A DNA stretch of 8,883 nt from Bacteroidota bacterium (GTDB taxonomy: Bacteria > Bacteroidota > Ignavibacteria > SZUA-365 > JAADGX01). Shown here one piece after another: positions 1-7,536 of the stretch. The stretch is taken from assembly GCA_027021285.1 (NCBI GenBank), contig JALUUP010000359.1:1-8883 (forward strand). Direction: 5' to 3'. The notes beneath the pieces are model-generated. The model made no database searches. It was not told the DNA's origin and saw nothing but the letters and a program-made list of their open reading frames with translations. Position numbers and translations under genes: made by a program. Position 1 is the first letter of the stretch. Each line of letters starts with the position of its first letter.

Positions 1-1730
1 TTGATCCCGGTGAGTTTCAGGTACGGAAAGCGCCCGATATCCGCGCGGCTTCCGTCGGGGTCGTTGTACATCGGGTCCGGGTCCCCGGTGTCGATGCACG
101 GCGAAGACGCTTGCAGGTGGTAATCGCCGTTGGCGGGATCGACGAACCGTGGGTCGGCCTGGATGGCGTGTTGTCCTCCCGTTCCCGGCGGACCGTTGTA
201 TCCCTGGTTCCCGTACGTGCAGTTGTAGTCGATTCCCTGCGTTCCGTCCTTGAAAATTCCGACTGTGTATCCGACGATGATGTTGTTCACCACGGGATCG
301 GCGTTCGACGTGGCGTAGATGCCGCGCCCTCCCGCGCCGGTGGGAGCGATGATCGTGTTGTTGTACACCCGCGCCGTCGCCCCCTGCTCGACGGAAATGC
401 CGGTGTTGGCGTTTTCCGTGACCAGGTTGTGGTGGATCACAGCCGTTCCGCTGCCGACGATGACGCCCGCGGCCTGGTTCCTGGACAGGTGGTTGCGGAC
501 GATCGACACGTCCGAGGCGCTCCCGTCCACGCGAACGCCCGCGAGCTTGTTTCCCGAGATCGTATTGTCCGTGATCCGGGCCTTGCCGCCGTCGATCACG
601 CCGATCCCGACGCCGTTCGTGCTGGTGACGGTGTTGCCCCGGATATCGGCGTCTCCGCCGCGCACCCCGATGCCGCCGCCCTTGTATGCCGATCCCGCTG
701 AAACGTAAACAGTGTTGTTCTCGATCGTGGAAACGGAGCGTTCGGACACCGCGATCTGGAACGGCTTGTTGTCATACGACTTGTTTCCCCGGATCACCGT
801 CAGGGCGCGGTTTCGGGTCATGATACCGCCGCCGGGATTGTTGTACACGGTGTTGCCCTCGATGATCATCGGCCGGATGGAGTCGCCGGCCTGGACCAGC
901 CAGCCGGTGGAATCGGCTCCGATGCCGACACTGGCGCCGGGAGGCGCGTCGCCGCCGGAAGCGTTTTTTCCGTTGTCGTAAGTGACGTTGTTTCGGACCA
1001 CGGGTTTTGCGCCCCTCCGGGCGGAGATGCCGTTCCAGCCGTTGGTGTAGGAGGTGTTGTTCTCGATCAAGGGCGAGGCGCCGTTCTGGGTCCCGATGCC
1101 GGTTTCGTGGTTTTCGAACACCACGTTGTCGCGGCAGACGCCCTCGGCGAAGTGGTTGAAACCGATCCCGATCCCGAAATTCCGGTACACCTTGTTGTGG
1201 ATGATGACGGGCCGGGCCGGTCGGCCGTCTTTCTGGTGCGACCCGATGCCCGTGGAGCCGTTTCCGTGCACGATGCAGTTCCTGATGATACCCGAGCGCC
1301 CGCGGTTCTGAACGGCGTGGCTGTGGCCGGGGAGATGGTGGTTCACCGTGTCCATGCCGGTAATGGTGAACCCGTCGATGACCGAGCCGTCGGCGCAGTC
1401 AACCACCGGCGGGACTTTCCCCTCGGCGTTCCGGAGCCCGTCGGAGTGGATGATGGTGCGAAGCGCGCGATTCCAGTTTCCGTCGTCCCGTCCCTCGGCG
1501 ACAACGGCCACCGAGTCTTTCATGACAAGGAATTCGTGGTATGACCCGGCCCGAACGAGCACGGTGTCCCCGGCGTTGGAAGCGTCGATGGCTTCCTGGA
1601 TCGTGGCGTACTGGTCGGGCACGACGCGTGGCTGGGCCTGGAGCGGAGAGATCGTGCCGAGGAGCAGCACGGCAAGAACAATAGAGGCTGAAATTACTGC
1701 GATTGAGTGAAAATTCGTTTCAATGTTCAT
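1..1730 (-). CDS. Secreted right-handed parallel beta-helix repeat protein (3' end outside window)
   Basis: The start is ATG at 1730 with a GGTGGA ribosome site just upstream, and 576 codons stay open to the window edge without a stop, so the C-terminus is missing. Residues 1-32 form a signal peptide: a hydrophobic stretch at 10-30 and a probable cleavage after SPLQA. Residues 36-75 (DQYATIQEAIDASNAGDTVLV, then AGSYHE) match the usual first strand of pectate-lyase-like helices. From about 110 to 500 there are repeated rungs of roughly 22-25 residues carrying NNT, GNT or NN-aliphatic turns (e.g. ENNTSY 223-228, EGNTVY 291-296, DNTISGN 388-394). Residues 526-569 are a closing module seen in many such proteins (DPRFVDPANGDYHL, then SPCIDTGDPDP, then DPDGSRADIGRFP). 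The family includes carbohydrate-active enzymes and adhesins, but no catalytic residues can be assigned, so its ligand is unknown. It probably acts at the cell surface or outside the cell. A sorting domain could follow beyond the window. Confidence 0.9.
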   Translation of the reverse strand, partial: MNIETNFHSIAVISASIVLAVLLLGTISPLQAQPRVVPDQYATIQEAIDASNAGDTVLVRAGSYHEFLVMKDSVAVVAEGRDDGNWNRALRTIIHSDGLRNAEGKVPPVVDCADGSVIDGFTITGMDTVNHHLPGHSHAVQNRGRSGIIRNCIVHGNGSTGIGSHQKDGRPARPVIIHNKVYRNFGIGIGFNHFAEGVCRDNVVFENHETGIGTQNGASPLIENNTSYTNGWNGISARRGAKPVVRNNVTYDNGKNASGGDAPPGASVGIGADSTGWLVQAGDSIRPMIIEGNTVYNNPGGGIMTRNRALTVIRGNKSYDNKPFQIAVSERSVSTIENNTVYVSAGSAYKGGGIGVRGGDADIRGNTVTSTNGVGIGVIDGGKARITDNTISGNKLAGVRVDGSASDVSIVRNHLSRNQAAGVIVGSGTAVIHHNLVTENANTGISVEQGATARVYNNTIIAPTGAGGRGIYATSNADPVVNNIIVGYTVGIFKDGTQGIDYNCTYGNQGYNGPPGTGGQHAIQADPRFVDPANGDYHLQASSPCIDTGDPDPMYNDPDGSRADIGRFPYLKLTGI

Positions 1731-1981
1731 AAGAATTCCACCGTCATAATTATCGAGAAGCTTTTGCTGCGCGGCGCCGGTCTGGGAAACCGGCGTCCAT
1801 TGTTGATAATGTAAAAAAGTGCCGGGATACAAAAAATATGAATTAAAAGAGGACTTTTTAGAGCTAATGGAACGTGGTTTACGGCACTTTACCCATAACT
1901 GATTAAGAAAATATTAAGGTGAAATGTCAGTTGTTTATGGACCCGTTGTATACGTGTCGATAATTCATCAGACCCATATTG
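1731..1981 (-). other. Leader/intergenic region upstream of the beta-helix gene, with hairpins
   Basis: This AT-rich stretch holds no convincing ORF. Closest to the gene, CGCCGGT (1775-1781) and ACCGGCG (1789-1795) form a perfect 7-bp GC-rich stem with a 7-nt loop; no T-run follows on the minus strand, so it looks like a leader hairpin and not a terminator. Further upstream, AAAGTGCCG (1816-1824) and CGGCACTTT (1882-1890) are 9-bp inverted arms 57 nt apart. A TTGACA hexamer occurs on the minus strand at 1985-1980, but the -10 box at the right distance (TATCGA-like) is poor. I recognise no riboswitch class. Confidence 0.4.
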
Positions 1982-2116
1982 TCAATATCCCCCAGTTGGA
2001 GTCCAATTCCTTCTTGGTTTTCTTTTTTCAAAGGTGTATTCGATGATTATTACGATGTCGTAGAGCGCAACGTTGCGGCCAACTAGCCTGAGGCTAAAGC
2101 CGAAGATGTTGGGCGA
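1982..2116 (-). pseudogene. Decayed 3' fragment of a porA-like (2-oxoacid:ferredoxin oxidoreductase alpha) gene
   Basis: Read on the minus strand from 2116, the frame gives SPNIFGFSLRLVGRNV, then ALYDIVIIIEYTFEKRK. This aligns without gaps to the C-terminus of the intact PorA in this window (SPDIFGFIIGLGGRDV, then TLEDIAEIVDYTLEKEK). My hand count is 73 of 99 identical bases and about 19 of 33 identical residues. Many differences are G-to-A or C-to-T changes (GAC/AAC, GGG/AGG, GTC/ATC, TTC/TTT), and glycines conserved in the intact copy are lost. The fragment ends at a TGA (1984-1982), and the last codons align only if a small deletion is allowed. Upstream of about 2116 the similarity fades, and the frame closes with a stop at 2179-2177. 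There is no start codon, ribosome site or other PorA domain. It is a relic of a duplicated or older por copy, not a functional gene. Confidence 0.7.
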
Positions 2117-2204
2117 TAAAGCATACTTTTCTTTTATCAGATGCAACACATGTGAGGCGAAGAGAACATGCGTTGGTTAGCCGACAATAACGTTCTTTGA
2201 TTGA

Positions 2205-2411
2205 CTATTCGGGCGATTCTTTCTTCAGCAGCAGGAAGACGGCCGTCAGGCACGTGCCGCTTGCCGCCGCCGTGAGCATGCCGACGATCGCGGCGGTCTT
2301 CGAATCGAAAGAAAAACCGGTAATCTCGCCGAGCACCCACACCGCGAAGAGACTTGCGGCCAGGCTCACAACGATGCTCAGGGGAACCAGCCACCACAGT
2401 TTTTTGGGCAT
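2205..2411 (-). CDS. Small two-helix membrane protein, function unknown
   Basis: This 68-aa protein starts MPKK. Residues 5-28 (WWLVPLSIVVSLAASLFAVW and following) form one hydrophobic helix. A short polar loop around GFSFDSKT follows, then a second helix at about 38-61, ending in a charged KKESPE tail. The positive N-terminus and short loop suggest a hairpin in the inner membrane. AAGG lies only a few bases before the ATG, so the ribosome site is modest. It begins 97 nt after the porB stop on the same strand and could be read through from the por operon. A weak hairpin followed by a T-rich stretch lies between them. I do not recognise the family. The clear two-helix composition and defined ends favour a real gene over chance. 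Confidence 0.6.
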   Translation of the reverse strand: MPKKLWWLVPLSIVVSLAASLFAVWVLGEITGFSFDSKTAAIVGMLTAAASGTCLTAVFLLLKKESPE

Positions 2412-2449
2412 TACCTTGTCCGTATTGTGAAGTATTGGCGACCTCTATC

Positions 2450-2471
2450 AAAAACAATAAAGAGGCTCTTT
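2450..2471 (-). terminator. Weak hairpin plus T-rich tract after porB
   Basis: On the minus strand AAAGA-GCC-TCTTT (2471-2459) folds into a short stem followed by ATTGTTTTT. The 5-6 bp AT-rich stem is too weak for a confident terminator. It might attenuate read-through from porB into the small membrane gene. Confidence 0.25.
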
Positions 2472-2508
2472 CGTCGTTCCCGGTGGCTGTTTCTGCTGTT
2501 TCTCTCGT

Positions 2509-3396
2509 TCAAGACACCTGCCTCTTCAACATCTCCCACTTGCGGTCCACCTCGTTCTGGATGTACGCTACGTCTTGTTCCGAGAGCTTCCTGAACCGTC
2601 CCTGGGCTTCGAGGTAATCCCGCACGGAGATGCCCTCCGGCTCCAGGTTCAACGTGTACTTCTCGCCATGCTCGATTTCAAGGAGGGGAAAGATACGGCT
2701 CTCGACTGCCAGGCGGGAGATGTGTATGGACTGGTCGTCGGCGGTCTTCCATCCGGGGGGACAGGGGGAGAGAATCTGGATAAACTTCATTCCGCGAATG
2801 GACCTGGCCTTCTGGAACTTGCGGATGAAATCCTCCGGGTAGGCCACGGAGACGGTGGCGAGGTAGGGAATCCGGTGCGCCGCCAGGATGCCCACGATAT
2901 CTTTCTTGGGACGCTCCTTCCTGTGGTTTTCCGGCGTCGTGGTCGTCCAGGCTCCGAACGGCGTGGATGAACTGCGCTGGATGCCGGTGTTCATGTAGGC
3001 CTCGTTGTCGTAGCAGACGTAGAGGAAGTCCTCGTTCCGTTCCGCCGCGCCGGAGAGAGCCTGGAACCCGATGTCGTATGTGCCGCCGTCGCCCGCCCAG
3101 GCCATGACCGTGACGTCGCTCTTACCCTGTTGATCCAACGCCGCTTTCATACCGGAAGCCACGGCCGCCGCGGTCTCGAACGCCGTGTGGTAGATGGGAA
3201 CTCCGAGTGCGCTGTAGGGAAACGGGCCCGCGATGATCGACCAGCAGCATGCGGGGATGATGACCATGGTGTTGTTCCCCAGCGCTTTCAGCGCGTACCG
3301 CATGGCCAGCGAGGCGCCGCAGCCGGGACAGGCCAGGTGACCCGAGTACATCAGCTCGGGTTCGGGAATTCTCGGTTGTATGTCAACGTGGTTCAT
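2509..3396 (-). CDS. porB: Pyruvate:ferredoxin oxidoreductase beta subunit (thiamine diphosphate-binding)
   Basis: PorB carries the thiamine diphosphate site and a proximal [4Fe-4S] cluster. With PorA it converts pyruvate, CoA and oxidised ferredoxin to acetyl-CoA, CO2 and reduced ferredoxin, or the reverse, in the cytoplasm. The 295-aa length is normal for the four-subunit type. Cluster cysteines are visible in LACPGCGASL (Cys23, Cys26), in PACCW (Cys50/51) and in LSPCPPGW (Cys212). The Mg-ThDP motif is GDGGTYDIGFQAL (102-114) followed by YDNEAYMNTG (129-138). The stretch IQRSSSTPFGAWTTTTP (139-155) is typical of PorB rather than of 2-oxoglutarate (KorB) enzymes. The ATG at 3396 has GGAG six bases upstream and lies 17 nt after the porA stop, so the two are surely co-transcribed. 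A branched-chain 2-oxoacid (VOR) preference cannot be fully excluded from sequence. Confidence 0.96.
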   Translation of the reverse strand: MNHVDIQPRIPEPELMYSGHLACPGCGASLAMRYALKALGNNTMVIIPACCWSIIAGPFPYSALGVPIYHTAFETAAAVASGMKAALDQQGKSDVTVMAWAGDGGTYDIGFQALSGAAERNEDFLYVCYDNEAYMNTGIQRSSSTPFGAWTTTTPENHRKERPKKDIVGILAAHRIPYLATVSVAYPEDFIRKFQKARSIRGMKFIQILSPCPPGWKTADDQSIHISRLAVESRIFPLLEIEHGEKYTLNLEPEGISVRDYLEAQGRFRKLSEQDVAYIQNEVDRKWEMLKRQVS

Positions 3397-3413
3397 GGTA
3401 AGCTCCGTGCGTG

Positions 3414-4577
3414 TTATCGTTTGAGTCCCATCCAGATGATGTCTTCCTCGTTCTTCTCTTTTTCCAGGGTGTAGTCGACGATTTCCGCGATGTCTTCGAG
3501 CGTGACGTCACGGCCGCCCAGCCCGATGATGAAACCGAAGATGTCGGGCGACCCGGCGCCGTTGTTCTGTCCGTACAACGCCGCTTTCAGCTCCTGGTAG
3601 AAAATACCCGTGGCGCCAAACGAGATGTTGCGGTCGATGACGGCGATCTTCTTCTTTCCCGCCAGGAGTTCCCGCACCCGCTTTGTCGGAAACGGGCGGA
3701 ACATGCGCAGCTTCAGCAGTCCGACCTTGATGCCTTTTTCCCGGTACTCGTTGATAACCGCCCGGCTGTTGCTGACCAGCGTTCCCGCCGCCACGATCAC
3801 GACATCGGCGTCGTCCAGCATGTACGGCTCCACGATGTCGTACGGGCGGCCGACGAGCTTACCGTATTCCTCGCCCGCCTTTCGGGCCACCTCGGGCGCA
3901 CGGTCCATGGTCTCCTGGAGCTTGTATCGGATTTCGTAATAGTGGTCGGGCGTGACCAGGGCGCCGAACGCGTGGGGGTTGTCCACGTCCATCTTGATCT
4001 CCGGCTTGTACGGCGGGAGGTAGCCGTCGATAGCCTCCTGCTCGGGGATGTCCACGATTTCATACGTGTGGGACAGGATAAAAGCGTCCAGGACCAGCAT
4101 GACCGGCAGCGACAACTGCTCGGCGATTTTGTACGACATAATGACGGTATCGAGGACTTCCTGGTTGTTTTCGCAGTAAAACTGCAGCCAGCCCGTGTCG
4201 CGCTGGGCAAGGCTGTCGGTCTGTTCCGTCCAGATGTTCCAGCCGGGACCCAGGGCGCGGTTGACGTTTGCCATCACGATCGGAAGCCTGCCCCCGGAAG
4301 AGAAATGCAGGAGCTCGTGCATGAGGGCGAGACCCTGGGAGCTGGTGGCGGTAAAGGCCCGCCCGCCGGCAGCCGACGCGCCCATGCAACTGGCCATGGC
4401 CGAATGCTCCGATTCCACCTTGATGAACTTCGCGTCCAACTTGCCGTCCGCGCACAACTCCGACAGCTCCTCCACGATCTGGGTCTGGGGAGTGATGGGA
4501 TAGGCGGCGATGACGTCCACGCGGGACAGCCGCGCTCCGTAGGACACCGCGTGATTTCCCATCATGACTTTTTTCAT
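3414..4577 (-). CDS. porA: Pyruvate:ferredoxin oxidoreductase alpha subunit
   Basis: PorA pairs with PorB to form the active site for oxidative decarboxylation of pyruvate. The 387-aa length is normal. The N-terminal pyrimidine-binding domain shows AAYPITPQTQIVEEL (24-38) and the ThDP-contacting KVESEHSAMASCMGAS (53-68). GRAFTATSSQGLALMHE (72-88) and NRALGPGWNIWTEQTD (106-121) are the next family signatures. The transketolase C-terminal-like domain (domain II) follows with VIVAAGTLVSNSRAV. The ATG at 4577 has GAGGTG five bases upstream. It sits 44 nt after the GltD/PorD fusion gene and 17 nt before porB. Its last 35 or so codons are the match for the decayed copy at 2116-1982. A related substrate such as 2-oxoisovalerate remains possible, but the PorB signature supports pyruvate. 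Confidence 0.96.
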   Translation of the reverse strand: MKKVMMGNHAVSYGARLSRVDVIAAYPITPQTQIVEELSELCADGKLDAKFIKVESEHSAMASCMGASAAGGRAFTATSSQGLALMHELLHFSSGGRLPIVMANVNRALGPGWNIWTEQTDSLAQRDTGWLQFYCENNQEVLDTVIMSYKIAEQLSLPVMLVLDAFILSHTYEIVDIPEQEAIDGYLPPYKPEIKMDVDNPHAFGALVTPDHYYEIRYKLQETMDRAPEVARKAGEEYGKLVGRPYDIVEPYMLDDADVVIVAAGTLVSNSRAVINEYREKGIKVGLLKLRMFRPFPTKRVRELLAGKKKIAVIDRNISFGATGIFYQELKAALYGQNNGAGSPDIFGFIIGLGGRDVTLEDIAEIVDYTLEKEKNEEDIIWMGLKR

Positions 4578-4621
4578 AAGAGCACCTCGTTGTCTCTGAA
4601 AATCGATAGAATCATACCGGT

Positions 4622-6373
4622 TTACTTGCCTTCAGGAACGAGCGAGAGGGCGGAGCGCGGGCATTCTACGACGCAGATTCCGCAGCCCTTGCAGTAGGCG
4701 TAGTCGATTTCGTACCGGAACCGGTCGTCCCGCCGCTTGATGGCCACGTCGGGACAGAAGACGAGACAGTTGTCGCACATGTTGCACACGCCGCAGTTGA
4801 AGCACCGCAGCGCCTCGTCCATCGCCGCCTCGCGATCGATCGTTCCTTTTACTTCCTCGAAGTTCGTAATTCGTGTCTTTACATCCAGCTCGGGTACCTG
4901 ATGGCGGTCTTTCCGGGTGAAATAGCTGGTGTTGATGTTCTCGAACGTCACAACTTCGTGGTTATCGACGGGGTCGCCCTCGTGCCCGTCGCGGAAACGG
5001 AGGAAAGACACACCGCCCTTGTTTCCGACGTGAATCTTGTCCGCCAGCGTAGCGATGTCGCCTCCGTTGAGGTAAGCGTGGATGGCCATTGCCGCCTTTT
5101 TCCCGGAGCCGATGGCATGAACCACGGTATGGGGCTGTTCGATGATGTCGCCCCCGGCGAACACCGGCCGCTGTTCCGTTTGCCCGAACGCGTCGCTCTT
5201 CACCACGCCCCACTCGATCAGCTTCTCGGGAATGGAGGTAAAATCCCCCTGCTCGCCGATGGCGGTGATGACGTTGTCCACCTCGACCACGTACTCGGAG
5301 CCTTCCACCGGGACGGGCCTGCGCCTGCCGCTCTCGTCCGGTTCGCCCAGCTCCATCCTTTGCAGCTTCATGGCCTTGAGCGCGCCGTTTTCGCCGATGA
5401 GTTCGACCGGGGTGACCAGGAATTCCATGGGAATTCCTTCGCGCTCCGCTTCCTCTATTTCATCGAGGATGGCGGGCATTTCGGCACGCGTCCGCCGGTA
5501 GTAGATGGCCGGAGTGGAGCCCAGCCGCAGTGCGGTCCGGACGGCGTCCATGGCAGTGTTTCCTCCGCCGATAACGGCGACATTTTTCCCCAGAGAAACA
5601 TCCTCACCGCTGTTTATCCTGGAAAGGAAATCCAGTCCCGCGATGACCCCGTCGAGGTCCTCGCCGGGGACGTTGAGCTTGCGGCTCTTGTGCACGCCGA
5701 CGGCGAGAAACACCGCGTCGTGCTGGAGGAATTCATTCCACGGGATGTCTTTGCCGACCTGCACGCCCGTTTTGATTTCCACACCGAAGCGCTCCAGGCG
5801 CATGATTTCCGCTTCCAGGATATGCTTTGGCAGCCGGTACCTTGGAATGCCGTACTGGAGAATTCCGCCGGGTTTTTCTTCTTTTTCATACACGGTCACC
5901 TGGTATCCGAGCCTGCGCAGGTGGTAGGCGGCGGCCAGGCCGGCCGGCCCCGCTCCGGCGACGGCGATTTTCTGCTCACGTTCTTCCGCGACCTTGAAGC
6001 GGTCGAGGGAAAACTCCAGCCCGTGATCGCCGATGAATCGCTCGATGGAATTGATGCCCAGGGATTGGTCGAAGTGGTCGCGGTTGCAGCTCGATTCGCA
6101 GGGGTGGTAGCACACGCGCCCGCACACGGCGGGAAACGGGTTCTCTTCCACCAGCACTTCCCATGCCTTGTCGAAATCGCCGCGGGCGGCCCAGTACATG
6201 TACTGCTCGATGTCCTCGCTGGCGGGGCAGCCCTCGATACAGGGAGCGGTCTTGTCGTGGTACACCGGGCGGAGGTATCGCCACGAGCCGGTGGCATTGA
6301 CCTCGGTCGTCCCCATCGATACAACCAGCGGGGGAAGATCGGCTATGGAGGTAAAGGTAATTTTTTTACTCAT
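4622..6373 (-). CDS. GltD-type NAD(P)H/FAD oxidoreductase fused to PorD-type 2x[4Fe-4S] ferredoxin (Por delta subunit)
   Basis: This 583-aa protein joins three parts. Residues about 40-130 are a GltD/DPYD-like N-terminal iron-sulfur domain with Cys45, 49, 84, 88, 92 and 96 (APCIEGCP; VCGRVCYHPCESSC). Residues 135-440 are the flavin/pyridine-nucleotide core: an FAD Rossmann motif VAGAGPAGLAAAYHL (138-152) and a second dinucleotide motif VIGGGNTAMDAVR (267-279) followed by YYRRTRAEMP, whose arginines favour NADPH. FAGGDI (405-410) closes the FAD site. Residues 520-580 are a PorD-like ferredoxin with CNMCDNCLVFCP (530-541) and CKGCGICVVECP (561-572). In standard Por enzymes delta is a separate ferredoxin of about 100 aa. 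Here it is fused to a reductase, implying exchange of electrons between the Por clusters and NAD(P)(H). No glutamate synthase large subunit is nearby, so a glutamate role is unlikely. It lies 38 nt after porC; the ribosome site is weak (GACGAG region). Confidence 0.92.
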   Translation of the reverse strand: MSKKITFTSIADLPPLVVSMGTTEVNATGSWRYLRPVYHDKTAPCIEGCPASEDIEQYMYWAARGDFDKAWEVLVEENPFPAVCGRVCYHPCESSCNRDHFDQSLGINSIERFIGDHGLEFSLDRFKVAEEREQKIAVAGAGPAGLAAAYHLRRLGYQVTVYEKEEKPGGILQYGIPRYRLPKHILEAEIMRLERFGVEIKTGVQVGKDIPWNEFLQHDAVFLAVGVHKSRKLNVPGEDLDGVIAGLDFLSRINSGEDVSLGKNVAVIGGGNTAMDAVRTALRLGSTPAIYYRRTRAEMPAILDEIEEAEREGIPMEFLVTPVELIGENGALKAMKLQRMELGEPDESGRRRPVPVEGSEYVVEVDNVITAIGEQGDFTSIPEKLIEWGVVKSDAFGQTEQRPVFAGGDIIEQPHTVVHAIGSGKKAAMAIHAYLNGGDIATLADKIHVGNKGGVSFLRFRDGHEGDPVDNHEVVTFENINTSYFTRKDRHQVPELDVKTRITNFEEVKGTIDREAAMDEALRCFNCGVCNMCDNCLVFCPDVAIKRRDDRFRYEIDYAYCKGCGICVVECPRSALSLVPEGK

Positions 6374-6411
6374 TTCTGACTCGTCGTTTTTCGTCGGCTG
6401 AGATATGGAAT

Positions 6412-6996
6412 TCAGGATTCCGATTCTGATTTGAGCACGACATCGCTTTCCGTCTTCACTGACCTGAATGCTTCCTTCGAGGCCTCCACGTTCGCTTTGC
6501 GCGCGAAGGGAACCTCTTCGGTAATCGCTTCGAGAATGGATTCCAGCTTCACGTAACCCGTTATGCGTGCGAACGCTCCCAAAATGGCGGTATTGACGAT
6601 GGGATGCGCCTTCGATCCGAGACCGTGCTTGGCCGCGATCCCGCTCGCGTCAACGGTGGCAACACGAAACTCGCTTAGCTTGTCGAATTCCTTGGGTGCG
6701 CGGGTCGTGTTGATCAGGATCCATCCCCCTGATTTCAGTCCCTGGGTTACGTCAACGGCGTCGATCAGCGTCGGATCGAGGACGATAACGTCATCCGGCT
6801 TGTAAATCTGGCTGCGGACCAGGATTTGCTCTTCATCGATCCGGATAAAAGCAGCTACCGGCGCTCCCCGCCTTTCCACGCCGAAGGTTGGAAATGATTG
6901 GACGAACTTGTCTTCCTTGAACAAAGCGGACGCGAGGATTTTTGAAGCGATGACGGCCCCTTGACCACCGCGACCATGGATGCGTATTTCGATCAT
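6412..6996 (-). CDS. porC: Pyruvate:ferredoxin oxidoreductase gamma subunit
   Basis: The 194-aa protein is the gamma subunit (POR/KOR catalytic domain III family), which in related enzymes helps bind CoA. The N-terminus EIRIHGRGGQGAVIASKIL (3-21) carries the family GRGGQG signature. QSFPTFGVERRGAPVAAF (34-51) and SKAHPIVNTAILGAFAR (128-144) are further hallmarks. The acidic, serine-rich tail after about residue 180 is not conserved in kind. It is the first gene of the por cluster (gamma, delta-fusion, alpha, beta). The ATG at 6996 has AGGGA about six bases upstream. The operon promoter would lie upstream, but I see no convincing -35/-10 pair between this start and the terminator at 7062-7092. 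Confidence 0.95.
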   Translation of the reverse strand: MIEIRIHGRGGQGAVIASKILASALFKEDKFVQSFPTFGVERRGAPVAAFIRIDEEQILVRSQIYKPDDVIVLDPTLIDAVDVTQGLKSGGWILINTTRAPKEFDKLSEFRVATVDASGIAAKHGLGSKAHPIVNTAILGAFARITGYVKLESILEAITEEVPFARKANVEASKEAFRSVKTESDVVLKSESES

Positions 6997-7061
6997 TATG
7001 TTCCCTATATCTAAAAACCGCGGGTTGGCCCTTTCGTGAAAACAGGATCAAACCGGAACAG

Positions 7062-7092
7062 AAAAAAAATGCGGTCACGAACCGGACCGCAT
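7062..7092 (-). terminator. Rho-independent terminator between the HgcAB-like gene and porC
   Basis: On the minus strand ATGCGGTC (7092-7085) pairs perfectly with GACCGCAT (7076-7069), making an 8-bp stem with an 8-nt loop, followed by eight T (7069-7062). It probably ends the methyltransferase/HgcAB-like transcript, 66 nt before the porC start. No T-run follows on the plus strand, so it is one-directional. Confidence 0.85.
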
Positions 7093-7536
7093 CTATACGC
7101 GCAGCGTCGGCAAAATGAGGGTAATTCCGAAAACGGGTTGAAATGGAAGTCGCGCTGAATGCAGAGGATGTTTTTGTTTCTTATAGAATAAAAGCAGGTG
7201 TCTATCGAACAGACGGGTGACGACTTGCGAATTCTTTTCCCTTATGTTGTCGTTGCCACGCATCATAGTGATAAGAAGATACGGATTTCTGATTTTTCAA
7301 GCAATGTAAACCCGTGAAGGCAGCAACCGAGGAGATGGAGAAAGAGGAGGGATTGGCTGGTGAAGCTGTACGTGAAAACGCGGAAAATACGTGGTATGCG
7401 TCTTTAAAGTATGCACTCATACGTGTTACCGGTTTCGAGAAGGATGGTATATATTCCGGTGGGCAGTCCTCGAGCGTCCGCGGTTCGTTGACCTGGACAT
7501 TCGAGAGGCACGGCGGTGAAAACACGCACGAGAGGG
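7093..7536 (-). other. Gene-free stretch with a possible sorting-tail remnant
   Basis: No intact gene is supported across these 444 bases. On the minus strand, the frame from 7535 to a TAA at 7406-7404 reads LVRVFTAVPL, then TADARGLPTGIYTILLETG, then NTYECIL and stop. This resembles the end of a type A/FlgD-like C-terminal sorting domain (consensus like DARGLPSGVYFYRLETG) and may be a relic of a secreted-protein gene. There is no start codon, and upstream it runs into the HgcAB-like coding region in another frame. The rest (7093-7403) shows short ORFs without ribosome sites. I see no clear promoter, although one for the por operon could lie here or nearer porC. Confidence 0.3.

Noticed and set aside
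111..1710. Several plus-strand ORFs of 85-196 codons opposite the beta-helix gene
   Set aside because: They mirror the repeated NNT/GxG codons of the beta-helix protein and are low in complexity; the minus frame is open across the whole region with a signal peptide.
3411..4697. A 428-codon plus-strand ORF opposite porA
   Set aside because: Same antisense artefact: Val/Asp/His/Arg-rich without recognisable domain or ribosome site.
4622..6373. Annotation of the fusion gene as glutamate synthase small subunit
   Set aside because: The core is GltD-like, but there is no large subunit nearby, a PorD-type ferredoxin is fused at the end, and the gene sits inside the por operon.
4901..6379. A 492-codon plus-strand ORF opposite the GltD/PorD fusion
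   Set aside because: It is antisense to a strongly conserved gene, shows no motif, and arises from codon bias on the other strand.
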